Shown here: positions 1-10,000 of the stretch, in pieces
How positions within the stretch are numbered: the stretch's first letter is position 1
Layout: each line of letters begins with the position of its first letter
NCBI RefSeq assembly: GCF_947489565.1
Contig: NZ_CANLEA010000001.1
Location: forward strand, 62,001 to 126,000
Length of the DNA: 64,000 bases
Direction: 5' to 3'
Source of the DNA: an uncultured Kordia sp.
GTDB taxonomy: Bacteria > Bacteroidota > Bacteroidia > Flavobacteriales > Flavobacteriaceae
The notes under the pieces: generated by a model
Database searches by the model: none
What the model was told of the DNA's origin: nothing
The model's input: the letters and a program-made list of their open reading frames with translations, nothing else
Translations under genes and position numbers: made by a program

Positions 1-1128
1 GCAATGGTGACGACGCATTGGCAACATAATTACCCAATTCCGACATACTTAATTGGTATTGCGGTTACAGATTATGAAGTGTTCTCGCAAACTGTTGAGA
101 GAGATGGATATAGCTTTGATATTGTAAATTATGTATATCCAGAATCAAAAGAAAAAGCAGAAGAGTACACGAAAGTAACTGTTGAAATTATGAATCTTTT
201 CCAAGATTTATTCGGAGAGTATCCGTATAAAGATGAAAAGTACGGTCATGCAGAATTTGAGTATGGCGGAGGAATGGAGCATTCTACAATTTCATTTATG
301 GGGAACTTTAGCAGATCATTAATTGCACATGAATTAGCACACCAATGGTTTGGAAATAAAGTGACTTGTGACTCTTGGAATGACATTTGGTTAAACGAAG
401 GTTTTGCTACGTATTTATCTGGTTTGGTTGAAAATCACTTTGATGGTGAAGAAGACTTTATCAATTGGAAACGTGGAAAAATTGCAGATATCACAACTTC
501 AAGAGCTGGTTCCGTATATGTAGAAGATGAAAAGTTAGACAATCCTGGACGTATATTTAGCTCTCGCTTAACGTACAATAAAGGAGCAATGGTGATTCAC
601 ATGTTGCGCCAACAATTAGGAGATGCTGTATTTTTCAAAGCTATCAGAAATTATTTGAATGATGAAGAATTAGCGTACGGATATGCTAATACAGATCAGT
701 TACAAACACATTTAGAAAAGGCAAGTGGACAAGATTTACAAGAGTTTTTCAACGATTGGATTTATGGTCAAGGATATCCTTCCTATGATGTAGCTTGGTA
801 TCAAGGTGCTAAAGATGAATTGAACATTACAATGAATCAAGCGCAATCAAGCAAAAAAGTAGACTTCTTTGAATCAAAAGTACCTTTCTTAGTATTAGGA
901 ATGAATGGAGAAGAGGAATACATTACGATTGATCATACTTTTGATGGACAATCTTTTGCAGTAAATTTTGACTTTGAAATTTCTGATATCATTATTGATC
1001 CAAAATTCGATTTAATCTCTCGAAATAACAGTGTTAGAATTGATATTGAAGCTGTTGCTGAATTAGAAATTCAATCTTCTATCAACAATACAGCAAATAA
1101 AACTACCTTAGTTACTGCTAAAAAATAA
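1..1128 (+). CDS. M1 family zinc aminopeptidase, C-terminal part (5' end outside window)
   Basis: This is the catalytic and C-terminal part of an M1 (gluzincin) aminopeptidase, which removes N-terminal residues from peptides. The reading frame is open from base 1, so the annotated Met at base 4 is probably internal and the real start lies upstream. The zinc site HELAH is at codons 109-113 counted from that Met (bases 328-342), followed about 18 residues later by NEGFATY, which supplies the third zinc ligand; the order HExxH-x18-E is diagnostic. A GGGMEH segment just before it resembles the GxMEN substrate-binding motif with His in place of Asn. The tail has no T9SS sorting domain that I can see. 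The gene is followed by a 120-bp gap and rseP on the same strand. Confidence 0.93.
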   Translation, partial: AMVTTHWQHNYPIPTYLIGIAVTDYEVFSQTVERDGYSFDIVNYVYPESKEKAEEYTKVTVEIMNLFQDLFGEYPYKDEKYGHAEFEYGGGMEHSTISFMGNFSRSLIAHELAHQWFGNKVTCDSWNDIWLNEGFATYLSGLVENHFDGEEDFINWKRGKIADITTSRAGSVYVEDEKLDNPGRIFSSRLTYNKGAMVIHMLRQQLGDAVFFKAIRNYLNDEELAYGYANTDQLQTHLEKASGQDLQEFFNDWIYGQGYPSYDVAWYQGAKDELNITMNQAQSSKKVDFFESKVPFLVLGMNGEEEYITIDHTFDGQSFAVNFDFEISDIIIDPKFDLISRNNSVRIDIEAVAELEIQSSINNTANKTTLVTAKK

Positions 1129-1212
1129 TACGACACTACATCGTTTCTGAATAAATATGGTGAAATCCAATTATTAGCGTGCTGCTATCTTTTTTAAGTA
1201 ATCATAAAAGCT

Positions 1213-1220
1213 TACTTTTG
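1213..1220 (+). promoter_or_regulatory. Possible -7 box for rseP
   Basis: TACTTTTG fits the Bacteroidetes -7 consensus TAnnTTTG and lies 29 bases before the rseP ATG. I see no clear TTG at the matching -33 position, so this is a weak call. Confidence 0.35.
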
Positions 1221-1248
1221 TGCGTTCTATAAACATTTTATATTATAA

Positions 1249-2580
1249 ATGGGAGTATTTATTCAGATTACATCGTTTGTCCTTATCATTTCAATTCTTG
1301 TAATTCTTCATGAATTAGGGCATTTCATACCAGCAAAACTTTTTAAAACAAAGGTTGAAAAATTCTATTTATTCTTTGATCCGTGGTTTTCTATTGTAAA
1401 AAAGAAAGTAGGAGATACGGTTTATGGAATTGGATGGTTACCCTTAGGTGGTTATGTGAAAATTGCTGGAATGATTGATGAAAGCATGGATAAAGAACAA
1501 ATGGAACAACCTCCACAACCTTGGGAATTCCGTTCGAAACCAGCTTGGCAACGTTTAATCATCATGTTAGGAGGAGTTATTGTAAACTTCTTATTGGCTT
1601 GGGTGATCTATATCTCAATCTTTATGTATTATGGCGAATCTTACGTTCCTGTAGACAAAATAGAGCACGGTTTACATTTTGATAGTGTTAGTGAAAAGAT
1701 TGGACTCAAAACGGGCGATAAAATTATTGCCATAGATGGAGACAAAGTTGAAAAACTAGATAAATACCTTAATATTGATTTATTACTTGGTGATGAAGTA
1801 ACGGTAATTCGTAACGGAAAAGAAGTAACGGTTGCACTAAGTGATGAAGGAAAAAAAGCAGCCTTAGACAGTAGAGGAAAGCAAATTATCATTCCACGAT
1901 ACAATACATTAGTAATTGGAGAAGTTGTAGATAGTACAAATGCAAAAAAGGCAGGTTTACTAGCAGGAGACAAGGTTATCAAAGCTAATGGAAACACTTT
2001 TGAGTTTTGGGATGAATTTAGTGATGAAATAGGAAGAAATAGAGGAAAATCTATTGCCATTCAGGTAATGAGAAATAATGAATTGATAGACATTAACGCT
2101 CAAATTCCAGATAGTCTTGGTTTAGGAGTGAGACCAGATTTAGAACTTGCTCAAGAGAAACTATCTATTACACGTGAATATGGCTTTTTTGAAGCAGTGC
2201 CAAGAGGTTTTGAAGAAACTATCAATGTATTAGTCCGTCAGGTAAAACAGTTTAAATTAATCTTTAATCCAGTCATTCAAGGATACAAAAAAGTAAAAGG
2301 TCCTATTGGAATCGTAGAAATGATGCCTTCACAGTGGAATTGGTACTTCTTTTGGAGCTTTATGGCGATGTTCTCTGTATGGTTAGCCTTTTTAAATATC
2401 TTGCCTATACCGGCTTTAGATGGTGGCCATGTGATGTTTTTATTATACGAAATCATTGTGGGGAAAGCTCCATCGCAAAAAGTTATGGAAATAGGGCAAA
2501 TTATTGGATTCGTACTCATTATGAGTTTAATGGTTGTGATCTTTGGAAATGACATTTGGAACCTCATAAAAGGTAATTAA
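1249..2580 (+). CDS. rseP: RIP metalloprotease RseP (site-2 protease)
   Basis: Inner-membrane zinc metalloprotease of the site-2 protease family, which cleaves transmembrane helices, classically anti-sigma factors. The first membrane segment carries HELGH at residues 21-25. GGYVKIAGM follows at about residue 72, a hallmark of the family. Two PDZ-like regions fill roughly residues 130-290, and the second zinc half-site (NILPIPALDGGH) sits near residue 390 in a C-terminal membrane segment. The length of 443 aa is normal. It stands as a single gene between the peptidase gene and tRNA-Asn. Confidence 0.95.
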   Translation: MGVFIQITSFVLIISILVILHELGHFIPAKLFKTKVEKFYLFFDPWFSIVKKKVGDTVYGIGWLPLGGYVKIAGMIDESMDKEQMEQPPQPWEFRSKPAWQRLIIMLGGVIVNFLLAWVIYISIFMYYGESYVPVDKIEHGLHFDSVSEKIGLKTGDKIIAIDGDKVEKLDKYLNIDLLLGDEVTVIRNGKEVTVALSDEGKKAALDSRGKQIIIPRYNTLVIGEVVDSTNAKKAGLLAGDKVIKANGNTFEFWDEFSDEIGRNRGKSIAIQVMRNNELIDINAQIPDSLGLGVRPDLELAQEKLSITREYGFFEAVPRGFEETINVLVRQVKQFKLIFNPVIQGYKKVKGPIGIVEMMPSQWNWYFFWSFMAMFSVWLAFLNILPIPALDGGHVMFLLYEIIVGKAPSQKVMEIGQIIGFVLIMSLMVVIFGNDIWNLIKGN

Positions 2581-2633
2581 TCAATAGGAATCGAACAGAA
2601 TTAAAAAGTTTTTCAAATTTTTAAAAAAAATGT

Positions 2634-2663
2634 TTGTTCGAAATAAAAAATAGCATATATTTG
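2634..2663 (+). promoter_or_regulatory. Promoter of tRNA-Asn (Bacteroidetes type)
   Basis: TTG at 2634-2636 and TATATTTG at 2656-2663 are separated by 19 bp, which matches the Bacteroidetes sigma-A consensus TTG-N19-21-TAnnTTTG exactly. The tRNA begins 22 bases after the -7 box. Confidence 0.8.
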
Positions 2664-2685
2664 CCCTCGCAAAAAGCAATAACAC

Positions 2686-2759
2686 TCCTCCTTAGCTCAG
2701 TTGGTTAGAGCATTTGACTGTTAATCAAAGGGTCCTTGGTTCGAGCCCAAGAGGGGGAG
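2686..2759 (+). tRNA. tRNA-Asn (anticodon GTT)
   Basis: A 74-base cloverleaf. The acceptor arms TCCTCCT and AGGGGGA pair with one G-T wobble. The D-loop contains AGCTCAGTTGGT, the anticodon stem TTTGA/TCAAA encloses a loop with GTT, and the T-arm has CTTGG-TTCGAGC-CCAAG. No CCA is encoded. Its last bases recur near the right edge of the window (59741-59772), so it is a candidate integration site for the island between. Confidence 0.96.
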
Positions 2760-2771
2760 CAAAGCTTTCGA

Positions 2772-2798
2772 AAGCCATCCATTAGGGTGGCTTTTTTT
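2772..2798 (+). terminator. Terminator after tRNA-Asn
   Basis: AAGCCATCC and GGGTGGCTT form a 9-bp stem with one wobble around a 4-base loop, followed by seven T. Confidence 0.8.
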
Positions 2799-3085
2799 AT
2801 GCGCTTACTTCTCGTGAAATTAACAATTCTTTTTACACTTATATTTTTTGATACCACTTTAAATTTTTCTGATCTACTGCTGCTTTTCAGAAAAACAAAG
2901 AATCCTATTGTCTAAAAAAGTCAATATTTTCAGAAAACAAGATACACTTTTGTATTTACGACATCACAATCAAATATGGACACTTAAAACGAGTCATATT
3001 TTAGGTATCCATACAAGAGTAAAATAAATCTTAAAAATCTTCTTAACATTTAATTAGTAGGAAAAAACACAAAATTTAGCTTAAA

Positions 3086-3118
3086 ATTCAACGCTTATTT
3101 GAAAAATTCGACGCTTAT
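3086..3118 (+). promoter_or_regulatory. Direct repeat of ACGCTTAT, likely LytTR binding site
   Basis: ATTCAACGCTTAT (3086-3098) and ATTCGACGCTTAT (3106-3118) repeat at a 20-bp period, about two helical turns. LytTR proteins are known to bind pairs of direct repeats. The same pair with the same spacing lies before the LytTR gene at 60065. From 2760 to 3085 I see only the tRNA terminator and AT-rich sequence. Confidence 0.6.
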
Positions 3119-3232
3119 AAAATAATGTTGTGTAAAAACAGAAAAGTATTTTCCTTTAATACCCAAAGACTAAAACGAGCTTCCTTTTCCCCAATCCTTT
3201 TTAAAGGAATTATTAATAAAAAACGTATTGTA

Positions 3233-3631
3233 ATGATGTTAAAACAAAAAGAATCAAAGCATAAGATCAGAGATACAAAAAACTATCTTTTGGTGGGCAC
3301 CAAACATCAAGGTGAGTACATAGAAAAATCAAAAATCGTATACATAGAAGCCTGTGAGTGTTACTCATGGATATATCTGAGCAATGGCTTAAAAGTACTT
3401 AGTTGTAAATCTATAGGTTATTATGAGCAGCTATTCTCAGAGAACAATTATTCCCGTACCCATCGTTCGTATTTAATTAATCTTTCTCATTTGAAAAGCT
3501 ATGAGCCACGCTATCGCTTGGTACATCTAAAAGGAGAAATTGTCTTACCTGTGAGTCACCGAAAGAATCGAACGATTTCTAAAATGGTAAGTAACCAGGA
3601 ATCTAGTACTCCATTTAAAATGGCAGTGTAA
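3233..3631 (+). CDS. LytTR-domain transcriptional regulator (copy 1)
   Basis: A 132-aa protein made almost entirely of one LytTR DNA-binding domain, with no receiver domain. Typical features are IVYIEACECYSWIYL, RTHRSYLINL and the ending LPVSHRKNR. The frame stays open to 3125, but I place the start at 3233 because the paralogue at 60065 aligns from there and the roughly 110 bases before both ATGs are visibly homologous untranslated leader. The gene lies 53 bp before the rhs pair in the same direction and may control it. Its own promoter has a direct repeat of the presumed site, which suggests autoregulation. Confidence 0.87.
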   Translation: MMLKQKESKHKIRDTKNYLLVGTKHQGEYIEKSKIVYIEACECYSWIYLSNGLKVLSCKSIGYYEQLFSENNYSRTHRSYLINLSHLKSYEPRYRLVHLKGEIVLPVSHRKNRTISKMVSNQESSTPFKMAV

Positions 3632-3684
3632 CAACATACATCTTCAAAAAACAAAAACTAGTAAGTAACTAAAATTAAAACTTT

Positions 3685-6600
3685 ATGAAAAAACTGATTA
3701 TTGTAAAATTGTGCATGCTTTTTTGTTGCTATTTGGGTTTTTCTCAAATAAGCAACACAGAGTACAGTACACCAGCGGTTATTCCTCAAAGCCCAGAAGT
3801 AGCATCACTGCTTCGTTACAGTGAAGTACCTGTTTCGTATTACAACGGTATTCCAAATGTTGGCGTACCCATTTATACGCTTCAAGGGAGAGAGCTATCA
3901 GCTCCTATTAATTTATCATATCATGCAGGAGGACATCGTGTCACCGAAGAAGCAAGTTGGGTTGGACTGGGCTGGAGTCTCTCAGGAGGTGGTCAGATCA
4001 GTCGAACGGTTAAGGGACATCCTGACGATCATGGTCAGTATGGGTTTATCACTAATCCTTATACGGTAGATTATATCAAGCTTGTATGCGATGGTGATCC
4101 ATCAGTGGCGAATGATACTAATGGATGTGTATATTACACAGGAGAAGAGGCAATCACACAACGCTTTGATTACGAGCCAGATGATTTTAACTACAGTATG
4201 TTTGGTCAATCTGGACGTTTTATGTTCAACCAAGAAAGAGATGCCACCAATCCTAAAGGTGAAATCGTTCAATTTCCGAATAAAAATGTCATTATTGAGC
4301 CTAATTACGATGGATACAAAATCATAGGTTGGACTATTACTGACACTAATGGAATTGTTTATGAATTTGTAGAAGGTAATGTATTTGAAACTGCCGAGAC
4401 ATTTCAAAAGAGTGCAGGCGCAATAGAGCTTTCTACTCAAGATGGTAATAGTAACAGTTATATAGAAACATGGGATTTGGTAAAAGTAACCAGTCCAAAT
4501 GGAGATATCATTACTTTAGAGTATGATCATCCAGTTTTAGATGGTTTTTCATCAGCATATCCTTACAATGATATTACCACTGCTCAAGGATCACAATCAC
4601 TCATTGTACACAGCAATGGAGTTGCTTTAGGAGATCAAGACAGAAAGCGTATCGAGACATTTTCTGTGACTAGACGTCATTATACGCTCCTTTCAAAAAT
4701 TACCAGTAGTAAAGGCTCTGTACATTTTATACGTGATACAGCCAATCGATTAGATACTCAATCTACTAAACAACGATTAGCATCTGTAGAAGTATACAAT
4801 GTCGATAATGACCTTACTCAGCGTATTAAGTTTACCCATGGATACTTTAATAGCCAACCAGTCTCAAGGAATGAGTTTATAGGGTCTAATATAGCCGATA
4901 TAGCCGCAGGAGCAGATAGCTTTTTAAATAAACGCTTGTACTTGCAAAAAGTTACTTTTGAAGGACATTATGATGGATATAATTCAGCTGATGATTACAG
5001 CTATAGCTTTGGCTACAATACAGAAACTATGTTGCCAGATAAGCGCTCTTACGCACAAGATCATTGGGGATATTATAATGGCAAGAGCAATAGTAATTTA
5101 ATTCCTTATCATGGCGCCGGAAATACCCAAAAAGCAAACCGTGAGGTTGATCCAGATTATAGTAGTGCGTGCATATTAAACAGTATTACGTACCCTGAAG
5201 GCGGAGTTACCAAGTTATATTATGAAAATAACCGAGGAGACGTCTATCATGTTGATACGCCTCCCTATTTAGAAGAAAAAGTAAAAGTAGCAGCACTTGC
5301 GACCAATCCACATAGCATCACCGAAAATGGAAATGCTACAACGTATGTATTCTGGTCAAATAATTTTGCGGTAAGTAACAATGCAAAACCCTCAGCGAGT
5401 GATCCAAATAAAGTACAAATGGAGTATTTCGGATTCTCCAATCGTTGTGACAATGTTGACGCCATATATACAGGAACAGATCAAATATGTGACTCCATGT
5501 TCTTTGAATTATACGAGGTAAATGGACTCAGCGAGACACTTGTTCAGCGTTATTCTATTTGGGAATCAGGTTCATTACTTGTTGATAAAAATGCAACCTA
5601 TAAAGTAAAAATAGAAATTACTTCAGATGGAGATAATTACAATCTTATCGATCATTACAGTGATGTCACTTTTTCATGGTTTGAAGAAAATCCAAATCAG
5701 AACGGCGAAGTATTTGATTATTTCGGAGGCATTCGAGTAAAAGCCATCAAAACCTATGATAAGCGTAAACTTGCCTCTTATAAAAGTTTTGAATACAGTG
5801 ATGGCTATATCGTAAGTCAACCATTTTATTTTTCAATTGGAAGTAATGATGTTCGTAAATATGTTTCCCAAAGTTGGGTTCCATTACAAACCACACAGTC
5901 AGGATATGCAGGATATAAAACGGTTGTAGAAAATATCCATGAGGTAGCCACTGAAACAGGTTATAGTACTTTAGATGCAGGAAGTTCTGGAATGCGACAA
6001 GTGCGACGTACGTTTTCAGCAGCCTCTACAGATATCGCTTTTCCAGGAGCACCATACACGCAAGAATGGGTTGGTGGTCATCCACTACTAGAAGAAGTGA
6101 CAGGAAAGAGCAGTTCGACTACTAGCTATGTCACTTTTGCTAGTGAAAATATAGATAATATTAGAGGTTTTATCTTGCAAAGAGAATATCATTTATGGCC
6201 TTTTGATTTGGCAAGTCATAACGCTATTGTTACCTGTATGAATGGAGGTAACTGTAATATTTCAAGGAATATCTACAATATATGGCCAGGACAAAAATTT
6301 CCAGACAGACAAACGGTGGTCACTAAAGAAGGAACACGTGAGCTATCACAAGTCACTGAAACCTTCTATGAGAGTGTTCCCAATCATCACAATCCCACCA
6401 AAACTAGTTTTACCGACAGTAAAGGTGATGTGTATGAAACAGTGATTCGTTATCCTTATGAGGAGAATATCACAACACTCCTTGCAGAGAATAAACTCAA
6501 TTTTCCGTTAAAGACACAGCAGTATAAAGAAGGCATACTCATGCAAACAGCGATCACTGAGTTTGGAAGTTTTACAGGAAGTGATCCAGTAGCGAATCCA

Positions 6601-7059
6601 ACAAATGTGTTATTGGCATCTATGTCTGGAGCAAAAAAGACAAATACCCTTGAAGAGCGTGTTACCTATCATGGATATAACAAATATGGACAGGTACGTG
6701 AGGTATCAAAAACTGATGGTACGCATATCACCTATATATGGGGCTATAATTACAATTACCCTGTAGCAAAAATAGAAAATGCTACCTACGGGCAGGTATC
6801 TGCCATTGTAAATGAAGACAATATTCAAAATCTTACAGGATCAACTTTAGAAAATACACTTAATGAGCTGCGAGGTGGATTGCCTAATGCAATGGTCAGC
6901 ACCTATGTATATCAACCCCTAGTTGGTGTTACACAAACCACGGATCCTAGAGGAAGAAATACCTATTACAAATATGATGGTATGGGGCGTTTAAAGCATG
7001 TATTGGATCATGACCAGCATGTATTAAGTACGAACAATTATCACTATAAGAATAATTAA
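3685..7059 (+). CDS. Secreted RHS/YD-repeat-type protein (first of pair)
   Basis: A 1124-aa exported protein. It has a Sec signal peptide (about residues 1-20, ending GFSQ), then the Bacteroidetes opening with EVASLLRYSEVPVSYYNG and GLGWSLSGGG, and ends in YD-like repeats (DPRGRNTYYKYDGMGRLK). Proteins of this kind form the upstream part of RHS shells. It has no RHS core (DHLGN...PFG) or toxin tip of its own. Only 16 bp separate it from the larger rhs gene, so the two are probably co-translated and form one surface structure. Known: RHS shells encapsulate toxins. Inferred: the split-shell arrangement here. Confidence 0.82.
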   Translation: MKKLIIVKLCMLFCCYLGFSQISNTEYSTPAVIPQSPEVASLLRYSEVPVSYYNGIPNVGVPIYTLQGRELSAPINLSYHAGGHRVTEEASWVGLGWSLSGGGQISRTVKGHPDDHGQYGFITNPYTVDYIKLVCDGDPSVANDTNGCVYYTGEEAITQRFDYEPDDFNYSMFGQSGRFMFNQERDATNPKGEIVQFPNKNVIIEPNYDGYKIIGWTITDTNGIVYEFVEGNVFETAETFQKSAGAIELSTQDGNSNSYIETWDLVKVTSPNGDIITLEYDHPVLDGFSSAYPYNDITTAQGSQSLIVHSNGVALGDQDRKRIETFSVTRRHYTLLSKITSSKGSVHFIRDTANRLDTQSTKQRLASVEVYNVDNDLTQRIKFTHGYFNSQPVSRNEFIGSNIADIAAGADSFLNKRLYLQKVTFEGHYDGYNSADDYSYSFGYNTETMLPDKRSYAQDHWGYYNGKSNSNLIPYHGAGNTQKANREVDPDYSSACILNSITYPEGGVTKLYYENNRGDVYHVDTPPYLEEKVKVAALATNPHSITENGNATTYVFWSNNFAVSNNAKPSASDPNKVQMEYFGFSNRCDNVDAIYTGTDQICDSMFFELYEVNGLSETLVQRYSIWESGSLLVDKNATYKVKIEITSDGDNYNLIDHYSDVTFSWFEENPNQNGEVFDYFGGIRVKAIKTYDKRKLASYKSFEYSDGYIVSQPFYFSIGSNDVRKYVSQSWVPLQTTQSGYAGYKTVVENIHEVATETGYSTLDAGSSGMRQVRRTFSAASTDIAFPGAPYTQEWVGGHPLLEEVTGKSSSTTSYVTFASENIDNIRGFILQREYHLWPFDLASHNAIVTCMNGGNCNISRNIYNIWPGQKFPDRQTVVTKEGTRELSQVTETFYESVPNHHNPTKTSFTDSKGDVYETVIRYPYEENITTLLAENKLNFPLKTQQYKEGILMQTAITEFGSFTGSDPVANPTNVLLASMSGAKKTNTLEERVTYHGYNKYGQVREVSKTDGTHITYIWGYNYNYPVAKIENATYGQVSAIVNEDNIQNLTGSTLENTLNELRGGLPNAMVSTYVYQPLVGVTQTTDPRGRNTYYKYDGMGRLKHVLDHDQHVLSTNNYHYKNN

Positions 7060-7075
7060 AAACAGCCGTAGACAA

Positions 7076-10000
7076 ATGAAAAAACACATATATACCTTAC
7101 TACTGATTTGTGGTTTTATAACGATCATAAATGCACAGAGTACAGCTCCATTTGGTCCAGTGAATTGTGATACGTATTATTACGATTTAGACCGTGATGG
7201 TTTTGGAGGACAGACCATGTATACAGGAAGCGCAGAAGTGACTCCTGAATTTAGAGAACTTAATAAGCTAGTTTGTAATAGCAGTGACTGTGATGATAGT
7301 AATCCGCAAATAAACCCAAATACCAATTGGGCAATACTAATTGATAGTGATGGCGATGGTTTTTATGTAATTGGAAGCGTAGAGAAAACCTGCGTGCCAA
7401 GTGATCCCAATGCAGTGCTTATTGGAGAGAATGCTATCCTTGAAAACTTTTCGTACTTACAACTTGATTGTGATGATACCAATGGAAGTTTGAAACAATC
7501 AACACTTTATTATGAGGATATCGATGGTGATGGTTTTGGAGATATTGAATCTGTGATTTTATCTTGTTCAGGAAGTATACCAACCGGTTATGTAGTAAAT
7601 GCTGGCGATAGTTGTCCTGATGTGTCGGGAGATTATAATGGCTGTCCTGATGTTACTACTGTAGAGGGAATCAATCAAAATAAAAATTATGTCCATAGCA
7701 TCAGCTATCAAAGACCAGTACATTTAATAGAGTTATCAAATCTAGCAGCGAAAGATAAGATAGAACAGGTGACGTATTTTGATGGTATGGGACGCGCTCA
7801 AATGCAAGTGGCTATTGGACAATCACCAAAAGATGGAAGAGATATCAAAACAATTATCTCTTATGATAGTTATGGACGCGCAAATACAGGCTTCTTACCG
7901 TATGTAGGTACACAAAGAGGTGGTGGTTTTGTAAATAAACAAGTAGGAGGAGCTCCCAATACAGATGCTGAGATCAATGCAGAAATTAAAGAACAACAAC
8001 AGTTTTATCACAATAAATATCCAGAGGATGTACAAAGCTTTACCACCAGCAATGGAGGACTAACTATGTTAAATAATCTGGAGAACATTCCTGAAGAGTT
8101 ATTGGATGATATTGCAAATAACACCCCAGAGACAGGATTGTTATATCCGTCCTACACAACCAATACCTATGATGAAATAGATAGACCTATCCAAACGGCA
8201 GCCCCTGGAAAAGACTGGTCGTTGGATTTTAATCATACCATTAAGATGGAATATGATTTAAATGATGAAACTATTGACGGGGTAAAACGTTACGATGTAT
8301 CACATCCAGCTAATGCGCCAGAGGATATTGTACTATCAGAAGGGCAACCGTACTCTACGGGAACGTTATATAAGAGTATTACCAAGGATGAAAACTGGCA
8401 ACCAAACCAGCAGTATGCTACTGATCATACTACGGAAGAATTTAAAAATAAATCTGGTCAGGTAGTTTTAAAGCGTACCTATAATGGAACACAAGAATTA
8501 AATACCTATTACATCTATGATGACTTTGGAAATCTAACCTATGTATTGCCTCCAATGGCTTCAGCACAGCCAGATATCAATTCGAATAATACGCTTGAAA
8601 AGTTCTGTTATCAGTACAAGTACGACCATAGAAATCGATTGATTGAGAAAAAAATTCCAGCCAAAGGATGGGAATACATTGTCTATGACAAACTAGATCG
8701 TCCAGTGCTTACCCAAGATGTAAATCTAAGAGGAAGCAATACATGGCTATTTACCAAATACGATGCCTTAGGAAGGGTGGTTTACACAGGAAAGTATATC
8801 GACAATACCAATATCACTAGAGTGAGCTTACAAAACATTGCTTCATCTAATACTAACTTGTATGAGACTAAAAGTAATACAGTTTCTACACTGGTAGGAG
8901 ATACTTATATTTTCTATAGCAATAGTGTATTTCCAAATATCGGATTAGAAGTATTAACAGTGAACTATTATGATAATTACTTTTGGGATGTAGGAACTTC
9001 TTTTGAAGCAAATTATAACCTTAACAATAATGATGGAGTCACCACTACAGGAATTGAACAAAAGAAATCAACGGGACTGACAGGTTCATGGACAAATTCA
9101 GGATTTGCTACTGAAGGAGCAATTTATGGCGATGGATACATTCAATATACTATAAAAGGAACAGAGAATCAGCGTGTAATGGTTGGACTCTCTCATGAAG
9201 CAACCGCTGGACCAATTCATTATAGTTCCATCAACTATCGTATCTATACAGGATATGGAACCGATGGTCGTATTCGTGTCTATAAAGACGGGAACTTAGA
9301 ATCTTTTCCGAATACCTATTGTGTTATTGGAGATACCTTTAGAGTAGAACGCTCTGGGAATCAGATTCTATTTAAAAAGAATGGAGAAACCTTTCATGCA
9401 GTAACAACGGATTATACTGGAACACTTGTTGGAGATGCATGCTTCTATGATCCTGACACTGCTATTGAAAACGTATATATTGGATATTCCGTAATGGGAC
9501 AAACCTTTACACAAAACGTAAAAGGATTGGCAACAGGAAGTAAAGTACGCGTATTAGATACGGGTGATTGGATTACAACGGTATCGTATTATGATGAAAA
9601 AGGACGAGCAATTCATACAGCGTCTCACAACACCTATTTAGACACGAATGAAGCAGTAAGTAGTTTGTTAGATTTCACCGGAAAAGTACTCAAATCAAAT
9701 ATGACACATAAGCAAATAAGCAATGATCCTGTAGTAACCAACGATGAATATATTTATGATACCAATAACAGATTGTTGTATCAAACCAAACAAATCAATA
9801 ATGAGGACAAAGAGCTTATTGCTAGAAATCATTATGATGAACTTGGACAATTAGTTCAAAAGCAAGTTGGAAGTAGTTTGCCTGAGATTAGTAGTTATGA
9901 GAATGTAAATAACATTACCCAAGACAAAGACAAGCTTACCAAAACATCTGCTAATGGATGGGATAGTGGAGTCAATACAACTACAACCATTATGGGTGAT

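Noticed and set aside
1641-2567. Open frames on the minus strand across rseP
   Set aside because: They are antisense to a complete, well-conserved gene and have low-complexity Ser/Ile-rich products.
3125-3232. Longer N-terminus for LytTR copy 1
   Set aside because: The homologous region before copy 2 is not open, and both copies align from the ATG at 3233.
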